Positions 25,567 through 34,155 of a stretch of 64,000 nt of DNA are shown in pieces; the stretch's first letter is position 1, and each line of letters opens with the position of its first letter. The stretch covers positions 1,178,001 through 1,242,000 of the forward strand of contig NZ_KI421498.1 of assembly GCF_000473105.1 (NCBI RefSeq), given 5' to 3'. A program made the translations under genes and the position numbers. Source of the stretch: Phaeobacter inhibens DSM 16374 (GTDB lineage Bacteria > Pseudomonadota > Alphaproteobacteria > Rhodobacterales > Rhodobacteraceae). Under the pieces are notes generated by a model that ran no database searches, had not been told where the DNA came from, and worked only from the letters and a program-made list of their open reading frames with translations.

Positions 25567-26817
25567 CTATGCGATGATTTCGGCAGTCTCCAGAACTGCG
25601 TGCAACATGACATCTGTGCCAGCTGCCGCCCAGTCCTTGGAGATATCCTCGGCCTCGTTGTGGCTTAGCCCGTCAACGCAAGGGCACATGATCATCGCGG
25701 TCGGGGCCAGATCATTGATCCAGCAGGCGTCATGCCCGGCGCCGGACACGATATCCATATGGCTGTATCCCAGCCGTTCAGCAGCGGAGCGCACCGCGGT
25801 CACGCAGCCCTCGTCAAAGGTGACAGGATCAAAATGCCCGACCGGCTCAACCTCAAGTCCAAGGCCAAGCTCATCAGCGATTTCCTTCGCCTTCACCTCA
25901 TATTGCGCCCGCATGGAGGTCAGTTTCTCCAGATCCGGAGACCTGAAATCGACCGTGAAAACCACCTTTCCAGGGATCACATTGCGTGAATTGGGATAAA
26001 CATCGCAGTGACCAACAGCGCCCACGGCATGGGGTTGATGGGCCATGGCGATCTGATGTGCCGCCTCGGTCATCCGGGCCATACCTAGGCCCGCATTGAC
26101 CCGCATGTTCATCGGGGTGGAGCCTGTATGAGCATCCTTGCCAGTGACAGTGCACTGCAGCCACCACAGTCCCTGACCATGAGTGACCACACCGATATCC
26201 TTGTTTTCCACTTCAAGGATTGGCCCTTGTTCAATATGCAGCTCAAACATCGCGTGCATCTTGCGGGCGCCGACCTCTTCGTCACCGATCCAGCCAATAC
26301 GCTTCAGTTCATCGCCGAATGTTTTGCCGTCAGCATCCTCGCGGGCATAGGCCCAATCCTGCGTGTGTTTTCCGGCAAACACACCAGAGGCCAGCATCGC
26401 GGGCGCAAACCGCGTGCCCTCCTCATTGGTCCAGTTTGTCACGACAATCGGATGTTTGGTCTTGATGCCAAGATCATTGAGCGTGCGGACAACTTCCAAT
26501 CCACCAAGCACCCCAAGGACACCGTCATATTTGCCGCCTGTGGGCTGCGTATCCAGATGAGATCCCATATAGACCGGCAGCGCTTCGGGATCAGTTCCTT
26601 CGCGCCGGGCAAACATATTGCCCATCGTGTCCAGCCCCATGGTGCAGCCAGCCGCCTCACACCACGACTGAAAGAGTGCGCGCCCCTCGGCATCCGCATC
26701 GGTCAGGGTCTGACGGTTGTTACCGCCTGCGACACCGGGGCCGATTTTTGCCATTTCCATCAGGCTGTCCCACAGCCTGTCGCCATTGATCTTCAGATTC
26801 TGTCCAAGCGACGTCAT
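25567..26817 (-). CDS. Zn-dependent N-carbamoyl amidohydrolase (beta-ureidopropionase type)
   Basis: 416 residues, M20 peptidase family of HyuC / allantoate amidohydrolase type. Metal ligands: GSHLDTQPTGGKYDG (His and Asp), NEEGTRF (Glu pair), FELHIEQGPILE, and SGAGHDACWINDLAP. The last step of reductive pyrimidine degradation (N-carbamoyl-beta-alanine to beta-alanine, CO2 and ammonia) fits both family and operon. The chosen ATG has GGAAGG upstream; the frame stays open before it across the operator, without a better start. First gene of the minus-strand operon under the RutR-type box. Confidence 0.92.
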   Translation of the reverse strand: MTSLGQNLKINGDRLWDSLMEMAKIGPGVAGGNNRQTLTDADAEGRALFQSWCEAAGCTMGLDTMGNMFARREGTDPEALPVYMGSHLDTQPTGGKYDGVLGVLGGLEVVRTLNDLGIKTKHPIVVTNWTNEEGTRFAPAMLASGVFAGKHTQDWAYAREDADGKTFGDELKRIGWIGDEEVGARKMHAMFELHIEQGPILEVENKDIGVVTHGQGLWWLQCTVTGKDAHTGSTPMNMRVNAGLGMARMTEAAHQIAMAHQPHAVGAVGHCDVYPNSRNVIPGKVVFTVDFRSPDLEKLTSMRAQYEVKAKEIADELGLGLEVEPVGHFDPVTFDEGCVTAVRSAAERLGYSHMDIVSGAGHDACWINDLAPTAMIMCPCVDGLSHNEAEDISKDWAAAGTDVMLHAVLETAEIIA

Positions 26818-26902
26818 CTCAGCTTCCTTCCCTGTTGCCCTGCTTTTTCGCAGGGACGTGCGGCTTTGCGCCTTGTCGGTGGCTTTGAAACGCTGGTCAT
26901 GA

Positions 26903-26920
26903 TTTGACCAACTGGTCAAA
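26903..26920. promoter_or_regulatory. RutR-type operator
   Basis: TTTGACCA-AC-TGGTCAAA is an 18-bp inverted repeat that matches the known E. coli RutR consensus TTGACCA-N2-TGGTCAA at every defined base. It lies in the divergent region between the amidohydrolase and the RutR-like gene, 85 bases from the former start, so it can control both. Confidence 0.88.
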
Positions 26921-27057
26921 CTCAGGCTATCACGGGTGGACATTCAGTCAAGAAATTGCGTCTAACGAAGCAAGAAAACTCCGGCAGGCAGAGCCGGTTG
27001 AGTGAAAATCAGGCGCGCAGCGGTGTTGCGGCCCCCAGGAAGAGCCCGAACAGCCCG

Positions 27058-27684
27058 ATGCCCAAGGATCGCAGCCCGACCCGCATTCAGAAAAAGAATC
27101 GCGCCACTATTCTGGAGGCAGCCCTTGAGGTGTTTTCCAACAGCGGATTTCGCGGTGCGACCGTGGACCAGATTGCCCGCGCTGCCGGGTTAAGCAAGCC
27201 CAATCTGCTTTATTACTTCCCCTCGAAGGAAGCAATTTTCACGGAACTGTTGTCCGGATTGCTCGACACCTGGCTTGACCCGCTGCGCGCCATTGACCCA
27301 GAAGGCGATCCGCTGGAGGAATTGCTAGCCTATGTGCAGCGCAAATTGCAGATGAGCCGGGACTTCCCGCGCGAAAGTCGACTGTTTGCCAATGAGATCG
27401 TGCAGGGTGCGCCGCGAATGCTGGACACCCTGTCCAAGGATCTCAAACCTCTGCTGGAAGAAAAAGCGGATCTGATCGAAGGCTGGATGAGCGCTGGCAA
27501 GCTGAACCCGACCCATCCGAAACACCTACTGTTTTCGGTCTGGTCGCTGACCCAGCATTATGCGGATTTTGATGTCCAGGTGCGGACGTTGATGGGGGAT
27601 GAGGATCCCTTTGATGCGGCACCAGAGCATCTGGACCGAATGTTCCGACGCATGCTGACACCCGCTGCCACCGGCGTTCGCTGA
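27058..27684 (+). CDS. rutR: TetR-family pyrimidine regulator, RutR-like
   Basis: 208 residues. The helix-turn-helix lies at about residues 15-60 (ILEAALEVFSNSGFRGATVDQIARAAGLSKPNLLYYFPSKEAIF). The C-terminal ligand domain matches E. coli RutR in many blocks, such as RESRLFANEIVQGAP, DLKPLLEEKADLIEGWMSAGKL and LFSVWSLTQHYADF. RutR senses uracil or thymine and releases its palindrome, which is present upstream. The first ATG was used as start; the frame is open upstream to a weak TTG. It is divergent from the operon it likely represses. Confidence 0.88.
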   Translation: MPKDRSPTRIQKKNRATILEAALEVFSNSGFRGATVDQIARAAGLSKPNLLYYFPSKEAIFTELLSGLLDTWLDPLRAIDPEGDPLEELLAYVQRKLQMSRDFPRESRLFANEIVQGAPRMLDTLSKDLKPLLEEKADLIEGWMSAGKLNPTHPKHLLFSVWSLTQHYADFDVQVRTLMGDEDPFDAAPEHLDRMFRRMLTPAATGVR

Positions 27685-27712
27685 CCGTTCCCTTTTTGAC
27701 AGGACAGACAAA

Positions 27713-27745
27713 AAACGGCGCGCCGGTCAGGACGCGCCGTTTCTC
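27713..27745. terminator. Bidirectional terminator between rutR and preA
   Basis: A perfect ten-pair stem (27713-27722 with 27733-27742) has A residues before and T residues after, so it can end both the convergent rutR and preA transcripts. Confidence 0.8.
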
Positions 27746-27784
27746 ATATCACTCACACCGGCCATTGCGGGCCAGTGACCCCGC

Positions 27785-29089
27785 TTACTCAGCAGCGGTC
27801 ACCGCCGGGTTGTTCGGATGGGTTGTCCAATTGGCATAATCGTCGGAAACAACCTCGCCCGTACGCTCATCAATCTGCCCGGCGGGCACCTCTTCCATGG
27901 TGATGCAGCCTTCGACCGGGCAAACATTGACGCAGAGGTTACAGGCCACGCATTCATCGTCTTTCACTGTGAAGACGCGATCCTCGCTCATCGCGATGGC
28001 CTGATGCGAGGTGTCTTCGCAAGCGGCAAAGCAGCGGCCGCATTTGATGCAATCATCCTGATTGATCTTGGCTTTGGCGACGTAGTTCAGATCCAGATAC
28101 TGCCAGTCGGTGACATTGGGGACAGCTTTGCCGACAAAATCATCCAGCCGGTCATAACCTTTATCGTCCATCCACTGGTTCAGGCCGGAGATCATCTCCT
28201 TCACCACATTGAATCCATAGGTCATAGCTGCGGTGCAGACCTGCACGTTGCCAGCGCCCATGGTCATGAACTCCGCGGCATCGCGCCAAGTTGTCACGCC
28301 GCCGATGGCCGAGATCGGCAGACCATGGGTTTGCGGACAACGGGCAATTTCAGCCACCATATTCAGCGCAATCGGCTTCACCGCCGGGCCGCAATAGCCG
28401 CCGTGTGTACCTTTGTCGCCGATGGTCGGCTCAGGCGCCATTGCATCAAGATTTACCGAAACGATGGAGTTGATGGTGTTGATCAGGCTGACAGCATCCG
28501 CTCCGCCCGCTTTTGCCGCCCGCGCAGGGTGGCGAATGTCGGTAATATTCGGCGTCAGCTTCACGATCACCGGCTTGGAGTAGTATTTCTTACACCATTC
28601 CGTGACCATCTGGATGTATTCCGGCACCTGCCCCACGGCAGAGCCCATACCACGTTCCGCCATCCCATGCGGGCAGCCAAAGTTCAGCTCGATCCCGTCA
28701 GCACCGGTGGCTTCGACGCGCGGCAGGATATCCTTCCACGCCTGCTCTTCACAGGGCACCATCAGGGAGACGATGATCGCACGATCCGGGTAGTCCTTCT
28801 TCACACGGGTGATCTCTTCCAGGTTCACCTCCAGCGGGCGGTCGGTGATCAGTTCGATATTGTTGAGCCCCAGAAGACGGCGATCCGCCCCCCAGATCGC
28901 GCCATAGCGCGGCCCATTTACATTGACGACGGGAGGGCCCTCGGAGCCGAGGGTCTTCCAGACCACCCCGCCCCAGCCGGCCTCAAAAGCACGGCGCACG
29001 TTGTATTCTTTGTCCGTCGGCGGCGCAGAGGCGAGCCAGAACGGGTTCGGAGATTTGATCCCCAGAAAATCTGCTGTCAGATCAGCCAT
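27785..29089 (-). CDS. preA: NAD-dependent dihydropyrimidine dehydrogenase subunit PreA
   Basis: 434 residues. An FMN-binding dihydroorotate-dehydrogenase-like barrel is followed by two 4Fe-4S motifs, CIKCGRCFAAC and CVACNLCVNVC. The active-site loop NFGCPHGMAERGMGS carries the Cys that corresponds to the general acid Cys671 of pig DPD. It reduces uracil or thymine with electrons passed from PreT. The start has AAGGA upstream; a long open frame continues upstream but overlaps preT. It follows preT by 53 bases. Confidence 0.95.
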   Translation of the reverse strand: MADLTADFLGIKSPNPFWLASAPPTDKEYNVRRAFEAGWGGVVWKTLGSEGPPVVNVNGPRYGAIWGADRRLLGLNNIELITDRPLEVNLEEITRVKKDYPDRAIIVSLMVPCEEQAWKDILPRVEATGADGIELNFGCPHGMAERGMGSAVGQVPEYIQMVTEWCKKYYSKPVIVKLTPNITDIRHPARAAKAGGADAVSLINTINSIVSVNLDAMAPEPTIGDKGTHGGYCGPAVKPIALNMVAEIARCPQTHGLPISAIGGVTTWRDAAEFMTMGAGNVQVCTAAMTYGFNVVKEMISGLNQWMDDKGYDRLDDFVGKAVPNVTDWQYLDLNYVAKAKINQDDCIKCGRCFAACEDTSHQAIAMSEDRVFTVKDDECVACNLCVNVCPVEGCITMEEVPAGQIDERTGEVVSDDYANWTTHPNNPAVTAAE

Positions 29090-29142
29090 TTGTCTGTTCC
29101 TTACACTGGCAACACAGGGCCGGGTCTGGCCCCGTGGCTGGC

Positions 29143-30477
29143 TTAGCCCATCAGGCTGGCGTGGATATCCATAGCGGCGTCGCGCCCTTCGGCGACGGCT
29201 GTCACGGTGAGGTCTTCTCCGCCAGAGGCGCAATCCCCTCCGGCCCAGACCCCGGCAAGTGACGTGCGGCCCTGCGCGTCCACCTTGATCTTGCGCCCTT
29301 CAAGCGTCAGCGCATCGGGCTGATCTTCGAGGGCCTGCCCGATCGCCTTGTAGATCTGGTCGGCTGCGATCCGCACCGTCTCGCCGGTGCCGGTCAGCTG
29401 ACCGCCTTCGCTGGTGGTATATTCCAGCTCGATTTCAGCACAGGCACCGTTGCCATGTACCGCGACAGGCTGAACATTGAACAGCAGGCGCACCCCCTTG
29501 GTTGCGGCCAGATCCTGCTCAAACCTGCTCGCGCCCATGGCGTCACGGCCGCGGCGGTAGGCGATGGTCACAGTCTCAGAACCAAGAAGCTTGGACTGAA
29601 CCGCAGCATCCACTGCCGTCATGCCGCCGCCGATCACGACAACATTGCGCCCGACCGGCAGGCTCGTCAGATCATCAGCCTGACGCAGTTCGGCGATGAA
29701 ATCGACGGCATCACGGACGCCATCCTTGTCCTCGCCTGCGGCACGCAGCGCATTGACGCCGCCAAGACCGATAGACAGGAACACTGCATCATAGTCAGCC
29801 TTGAGCGCGTCCAGGCTCAGTTCCGCACCGAGTTTTTTACCGTACTCGACGGTAATGCCACCGATTTGAAGCAGCCAATCCACTTCACGACTGGCGAAAT
29901 TCTCAGTCGATTTATAGGCAGCAATCCCGAATTCGTTGAGGCCACCCGCCTTTGGCCGGGCCTCATAGATGACCACGTCATTGCCCAGCATTGCCAGACG
30001 ATGCGCTGCTGCCAATCCTGCGGGTCCGGCACCGACAACAGCGATCCGCTTGCCCGTTGCCGCTGCGCGCGTGAAGGGATGTACCCCCTTTTCCATCAAC
30101 GTATCGGTCGCATGGCGTTGCAGGCGACCGATCTCAACCGGCTTGCCCTCTGCCGCTTCGCGGACGCAGGCTTCCTCGCAGAGTGTTTCGGTCGGACACA
30201 CCCGGGCGCACATACCGCCAAGGATATTCTGTTCCAGAATAGTCTTCGCCGCAGCTTCCGGGTGACCGGTCTGTATCTCGCGAATGAATTGAGGAATGTC
30301 GATGGAGGTGGGGCATGCCGTCATGCAGGGCGCATCGTAGCAGAAATAACAGCGATCCGCTGCCACTGCCGCCTCATGCGCCTCATATTGCGGATGCAGA
30401 TCTCCAAAGTTATCGGCAATCTCCGAAGCGGACAAACGCCCTGCCTGGATGCCGGATGCCTGATGGCTGGTCGCCAT
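29143..30477 (-). CDS. preT: NAD-dependent dihydropyrimidine dehydrogenase subunit PreT
   Basis: 444 residues, glutamate-synthase-small-subunit-like. N-terminal Cys clusters (CYFCYDAPCMTACP and MCARVCPTETLCEEACV) bind two 4Fe-4S centres; GAGPAGLAAAHRLAMLG binds FAD and VVIGGGMTAVDAA binds NAD(P)H. It takes electrons from NADH and feeds PreA. A GGGAGAC ribosome site precedes the ATG. First gene of the preTA operon; its upstream region contains a degenerate RutR-like site. Confidence 0.94.
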   Translation of the reverse strand: MATSHQASGIQAGRLSASEIADNFGDLHPQYEAHEAAVAADRCYFCYDAPCMTACPTSIDIPQFIREIQTGHPEAAAKTILEQNILGGMCARVCPTETLCEEACVREAAEGKPVEIGRLQRHATDTLMEKGVHPFTRAAATGKRIAVVGAGPAGLAAAHRLAMLGNDVVIYEARPKAGGLNEFGIAAYKSTENFASREVDWLLQIGGITVEYGKKLGAELSLDALKADYDAVFLSIGLGGVNALRAAGEDKDGVRDAVDFIAELRQADDLTSLPVGRNVVVIGGGMTAVDAAVQSKLLGSETVTIAYRRGRDAMGASRFEQDLAATKGVRLLFNVQPVAVHGNGACAEIELEYTTSEGGQLTGTGETVRIAADQIYKAIGQALEDQPDALTLEGRKIKVDAQGRTSLAGVWAGGDCASGGEDLTVTAVAEGRDAAMDIHASLMG

Positions 30478-30532
30478 TGGGTGTCTCCCTGGATTTGTTT
30501 TTTATGCAAATCAGAGTGCCACAGTTTGATTT

Positions 30533-30548
30533 TTTATCAACTGGTAAA
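30533..30548. promoter_or_regulatory. Degenerate RutR-like box upstream of preT
   Basis: TTTATCA-AC-TGGTAAA is a near-palindrome with the RutR layout, differing from the consensus at about three positions. It overlaps TTGAT-N5-ATCAA (30526-30540), a perfect inverted repeat one base longer than an FNR box. Position, about 50 bases before the preT start, favours a regulatory role; which protein binds is open. Confidence 0.4.
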
Positions 30549-30726
30549 ATTTTTGATCGGTCGATTTTTCAAGGTGGCATCATGAAGAAAGCGCGACAAC
30601 ACATTGCATAATAATAGAAATACCGCCCCGCACAAAAGTTGGGCAGCTGGGGCAAACCACCCCGATTAGCCGATTTGCGCAAATACTGCGACCTAAACAG
30701 GGTCAGCACCATTGCCCTAAGCAAAG

Positions 30727-30774
30727 TAAAAAAGCCGCCCCTCTGCCCGATACAATCGTACAGAAAAGCGGCTT
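30727..30774 (-). terminator. Terminator of the RidA gene
   Basis: On the minus strand the arms at 30774-30768 and 30738-30732 pair perfectly over seven bases, with further CAG/CTG pairing inside, followed by six T residues. Confidence 0.8.
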
Positions 30775-30804
30775 CAAAAACTCTGAATAGATGCGCAGAC
30801 CCGG

Positions 30805-31200
30805 TTAGGTGAGCATGGCGGTAGCTTCGATCTCGATCTTCGCGCGATCTTCGACAAGCCCCGCAACCACGACCATCGTCATCGCCGGAAAGTGGTAGCC
30901 CATGACAGCGCGGTACGCTGAGCCGACGTCACGCTGATGCGCCAGATACTCGGCCTTGTCGGTCACATACCAGGTCAGCCGGGTGATGTCGCTGGCGGTG
31001 CCACCGGCCTCCTGCACGACCGCCAGAATATTCTCAAGCGCCTGGCTCATCTGGCCAATGAAGTCGTCCGTCTCAAAGACCTGATCCGCAGTCCAACCGA
31101 TCTGGCCACCAACAAACAGCATCCGCCCCTCACCGATCATGCCGTTGGCATAGCCTTTGGCCGGTTTCCAGCCTTCGGGGTGCACATTCACTGTCGGCAT
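30805..31200 (-). CDS. RidA/YjgF-family protein
   Basis: 131 residues. Family core: RMLFVGGQIGWTADQVF, QALENILAVVQEAGGTASDITRLTWYV, and the end KIEIEATAML. RidA proteins hydrolyse reactive imines or enamines; the subgroup next to pyrimidine genes (RutC-like) acts on aminoacrylate-type intermediates. The start has AGGAG upstream. It lies upstream of and parallel to preTA but has its own terminator, so it is a separate transcript. The typical RidA Arg is in the conserved C-terminal part only if VEDRAKIEIE is the right alignment. Confidence 0.85.
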   Translation of the reverse strand: MPTVNVHPEGWKPAKGYANGMIGEGRMLFVGGQIGWTADQVFETDDFIGQMSQALENILAVVQEAGGTASDITRLTWYVTDKAEYLAHQRDVGSAYRAVMGYHFPAMTMVVVAGLVEDRAKIEIEATAMLT

Positions 31201-31306
31201 GTTTGGCTCCTGTTCTGAGCGCGACGATCCGCGCAATCCCTAACGGGTTCCAATATCCATCAGGAATAAATTTACTTCAAGCTTAAAATATGCAAACTTA
31301 AAGAAC

Positions 31307-31334
31307 AAAAAAGCCCTCCGCCATCGCGAAGGGC
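31307..31334 (-). terminator. Terminator of gapR
   Basis: Minus-strand stem of nine pairs (31334-31326 with 31321-31313, one G-T pair), four-base loop, then six T residues. Confidence 0.87.
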
Positions 31335-31371
31335 CAAACAGGCTTGCGCCATCAGATGAAGCCGCATCGGC

Positions 31372-31635
31372 TCACATGCCAAGCGCTTCCTTGTACATTT
31401 CCAGAACCGCCTCTTCTTCGGCGATATCATCTTTGTCACGTTTGCGCAGCGCAATCACCTTGCGGATCACCTTGGTGTCATAGCCGCGCGCCTTGGCTTC
31501 GGCCATGATCTCTTTCTGCTGCTCAGCAAGATCTTTTTTCTCAGCGTCCAGACGCTCAAACCGTTCAATAAACTGGCGCAATTCACCAGCGGTCACACGG
31601 TAGCTGTCGCTTTTTTCGTCTTCGGTCATATCCAT
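31372..31635 (-). CDS. gapR: Nucleoid-associated protein GapR (DUF2312)
   Basis: 87 residues, the family length. RVTAGELRQFIERFERLDAEKKDLAEQQKEIMAEAKARGYDTKVIRKVI is the diagnostic coiled-coil and basic segment of GapR, and LRKRDKDDIAEEEAVLEMYKEALG the C-terminal helix. In Caulobacter it clamps overtwisted DNA ahead of replication forks and stimulates gyrase. A GGAG site supports the start; a second ATG two codons on is an alternative. Monocistronic with a strong terminator. Confidence 0.93.
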   Translation of the reverse strand: MDMTEDEKSDSYRVTAGELRQFIERFERLDAEKKDLAEQQKEIMAEAKARGYDTKVIRKVIALRKRDKDDIAEEEAVLEMYKEALGM

Positions 31636-31868
31636 CGTGGGCTCCGTCGGCAAAGGGTGGAAATTCGGATCAGCCCTCCAGATACAATCGCACCCCTTGC
31701 TCCGCAAGCGGTGATAGGGAGATCGGGCACCCGACCCGCCCGAATAGGCAAAAACAACCACAGTCGGTGCGCGCGCCTAACCCCGGCTGGCTTGCCTTGC
31801 CCCTGGCAATCAGGTAGGCGCAGGCCAAACATGACCGGCGCAGCGATGCGCCGCCACTGGAGAGCGCG

Positions 31869-32090
31869 ATGTACGAGATTATGGTTTGGGCCGGCGCGGC
31901 CATATCTGTGGCAGGATTGATCGGGCTGATGTGGAGCGTGGTGCGCGTCATGCAGGCCAAACGGCAGAAGCTGGACGACGATGCCCTGCGCGCTGTGGTT
32001 CAGAAAGTCATGCCCTATAATCTTGGTGCGTTGTTTCTGTCGGTCATCGGGCTGATGCTGGTCATGCTGGGGCTGACACTGGGCGGCTGA
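31869..32090 (+). CDS. Small two-helix membrane protein
   Basis: 73 residues. Helix one is about residues 6-26 (WAGAAISVAGLIGLMWSVV), followed by a basic cytoplasmic-type loop (MQAKRQKLDDD) and helix two about 50-71 (LGALFLSVIGLMLVMLGLTLG). A GGAGAG ribosome site lies eight bases before the ATG, and codon use is normal for the window. It is divergent from gapR. I recognise it only as a conserved small membrane protein type. Confidence 0.68.
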   Translation: MYEIMVWAGAAISVAGLIGLMWSVVRVMQAKRQKLDDDALRAVVQKVMPYNLGALFLSVIGLMLVMLGLTLGG

Positions 32091-32205
32091 TCGCTGACTC
32101 AAAACGGTCATGACCACGACAGCGGGCGGCGCTCCTTTGCAGCCCCCTTGCACCAGCATCCAGCATCTAAGTCTATTGCCCCGAACAGGCGGGGTCGGCG
32201 CAGCC

Positions 32206-32436
32206 TCAAACCGGCATGTTGTCGAACATTTCTTCAGCCGCCTCCTCACCGAGCATCTGTTCCAACCGCAGCATTCGGCTTGGAACGCGCCCCCCCGCGA
32301 CCCGCAACTGTGCCAGGGTTCGGCTGAACTCAGTATATAAGACAAGCCGATCCAGCCGATGCGCGGCCAGTATTCTGCGTTCAAACCCTTGCGCTTGCTG
32401 CATCAGATTGTCGATCTTCCTGTTATCACTGGTCAT
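32206..32436 (-). CDS. Small hypothetical protein
   Basis: 76 residues from an ATG with GGGAGGAG upstream. Helical and soluble: KIDNLMQQAQGFERRILAAHRLDRLVLYTEFSRTLAQLR, with an acidic end. No known domain recognised. It is convergent with the small membrane protein and divergent from the persulfide operon. The strong ribosome site argues that it is real. Confidence 0.6.
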   Translation of the reverse strand: MTSDNRKIDNLMQQAQGFERRILAAHRLDRLVLYTEFSRTLAQLRVAGGRVPSRMLRLEQMLGEEAAEEMFDNMPV

Positions 32437-32732
32437 TCTGCACTCCTCCCTTGGACCTGCGCGTCGGACCGCATCAACGGCATGGCCCGGACACCCGGCA
32501 GGATTGCGGGAGGCTGCACAACGGCCTCCAACTCCATCCCGGCACCCGAGTCTTGGCACAGGTCATCGCGGCTCACCTCACCGCCGTCGCAACGATAGCA
32601 GGAAACCCGCTACGTGACTTTGAGCAAGATCAACCATAACGCGAAATTGCGCTCATGCAAGCCATGGCGGCGAACTTGGCAGCCTGCATCCGCCGACCAA
32701 AGTCCATTCAAGTTTTATCGCCTGCGCTCTTG

Positions 32733-32758
32733 TACATATTCATTTTTTAATATATGTA
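32733..32758. promoter_or_regulatory. AT-rich inverted repeat, candidate BigR/SqrR site
   Basis: TACATAT-N12-ATATGTA, perfect over seven bases, ends 24 bases before the blh start. Operons of this type are controlled by ArsR-family persulfide sensors (BigR, SqrR) at AT-rich palindromes overlapping the promoter. No such regulator gene is nearby. A weaker FNR-like site, TTGAG-N4-ATCAA, lies at 32620-32633. Confidence 0.5.
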
Positions 32759-32782
32759 ACAAACAGCAGCAGGAGATCCCCC

Positions 32783-33646
32783 ATGAAGCCGATCGTCAAA
32801 GCGTTTTTTGATGAACAGACAAACACCGTATCCTATCTGGTGCGCGAGCCCGATGGCACTGCCTGTGCCCTGATCGATTCCGTTTTGGACTTCGATCACG
32901 CAGCCGGTCGCACCGACACCCGCTCTGCCGATGAGATGATCGCCTGGGTAAAGGCCGAGGGTCTGCGGGTTGAGTGGATCCTCGAAAGCCACGTTCACGC
33001 CGATCACCTCTCAGCAGCCCCCTACCTTCAGGAGCATCTCGGTGGTAAAATCGGCATCGGTGCCAATATCACCCTGGTGCAGGACACCTTCGGCAAAGTC
33101 TTCAACGAAGGCACAGAATTTCAACGCGATGGCAGCCAGTTTGACGCGCTGTTCAGGGAGGGCGACAGTTTCCACATCGGGCAATTGCGCGGTGATGTGC
33201 TGCACACGCCGGGCCACACCCCTGCCTGTCTCACCTATGTGATTGGAGACGCTGCATTTGTGGGCGATACACTGTTCATGCCCGACTTTGGCACCGCCCG
33301 CTGCGATTTCCCCGGTGGCTCTTCGGAAGCGCTGTTTCAGTCGATCCAGAAGATCCTGACGCTCCCCGATGAGACACGTATTTTCGTCGGCCATGACTAC
33401 AAGGCACCGGGCAGAGACGATTATGCCTGGGAAACCACGGTGGGCGAGCAGAAAGCGCTCAACATCCATATTGGTCAGGGCCGTCCGATTGAGGACTTCG
33501 TCGCCATGCGGGATGCCCGCGACGCAACACTGCCGATGCCGCGTCTGATCCTGCCATCTTTGCAGGTCAATATGCGCGCAGGCCAGATGCCGGACGCCGA
33601 TACAGACGGCAATGTCTACCTGAAGGTGCCGATCAACAAACTCTGA
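32783..33646 (+). CDS. blh: Persulfide dioxygenase, Blh/ETHE1-type MBL-fold protein
   Basis: 287 residues. The metal site is SHVHADHLSAA (HxHxDH), with HTPGHTPACLTYV and GDTLFMPDFGTARCDFPGG, characteristic of ETHE1-like sulfur dioxygenases; KILTLPDETRIFVGHDY is typical. Known role: oxidation of glutathione persulfide to sulfite in sulfide detoxification. An AGGAG site precedes the ATG. It leads an operon with two YeeE/YedE halves and a DUF442 phosphatase, the classic BigR-operon set. Confidence 0.92.
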   Translation: MKPIVKAFFDEQTNTVSYLVREPDGTACALIDSVLDFDHAAGRTDTRSADEMIAWVKAEGLRVEWILESHVHADHLSAAPYLQEHLGGKIGIGANITLVQDTFGKVFNEGTEFQRDGSQFDALFREGDSFHIGQLRGDVLHTPGHTPACLTYVIGDAAFVGDTLFMPDFGTARCDFPGGSSEALFQSIQKILTLPDETRIFVGHDYKAPGRDDYAWETTVGEQKALNIHIGQGRPIEDFVAMRDARDATLPMPRLILPSLQVNMRAGQMPDADTDGNVYLKVPINKL

Positions 33647-33726
33647 TCCGAAGGTTCCTGATAGATCCGGCGCGGATATGTCCGGGGTTGCCTTGCCACA
33701 GACTGATAGATCACAAGGATTTCACC

Positions 33727-34155
33727 ATGAATATAGATTGGATCTGGGGACTGATCGGCGGCGCGCTGATCGGTACGGGCGGTGCGGTGTACCTGCTCGG
33801 CAACGGACGCATCATGGGCGCCAGCGGCATTCTTGGCGGCCTGATTGATGGCAGCGGCCGTAACAGCGCCGCCGAGCGGCTGGCCTTTATTGCGGGCGTT
33901 GTTCTGATCCCGCTGGTGATGTGGCTGACCATCGCCGAAGTGCCGGATACGCATCTCACCTCAAACACTGCGGTGATCGTAGCGGCAGGGCTCCTGGTGG
34001 GGCTTGGCACCAGGATTGCAAATGGCTGCACCTCCGGTCACGGCGTATGTGGCATCTCCCGGCTGTCCCTGCGCGGGTTGATTGCCACTGTCATCTATAT
34101 TCTTGCCGGTGCCCTGACCCTGGCTCTGTTCCGCCATGTCTGGAGCCTGATCTGA
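33727..34155 (+). CDS. YeeE/YedE-family transporter half 1
   Basis: 142 residues with four hydrophobic segments. The conserved Cys-containing signature NGCTSGHGVCGISRLSLRG is present; related YeeE proteins move thiosulfate or other sulfur species through such Cys residues. The stop overlaps the start of the second half by one base, so the two are translated together and probably pair in the membrane. Second gene of the persulfide operon. Confidence 0.9.
   Translation: MNIDWIWGLIGGALIGTGGAVYLLGNGRIMGASGILGGLIDGSGRNSAAERLAFIAGVVLIPLVMWLTIAEVPDTHLTSNTAVIVAAGLLVGLGTRIANGCTSGHGVCGISRLSLRGLIATVIYILAGALTLALFRHVWSLI

Larger units (their letters stand above)
30478..30804. other. Intergenic region, preT promoter and RidA terminator
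   Basis: About 330 bases without a gene. The left part is AT-rich and holds the preT promoter region with the palindromes listed separately. The middle shows nothing recognisable. The right part is the terminator of the RidA gene. Confidence 0.7.

Noticed and set aside
24104-25999. Long plus-strand open frame of about 630 codons opposite the dihydropyrimidinase and amidohydrolase genes
   Set aside because: It is antisense to two well-supported enzymes, has no recognisable domain and a composition (Arg, His and Pro rich) typical of shadow frames in GC-rich DNA.
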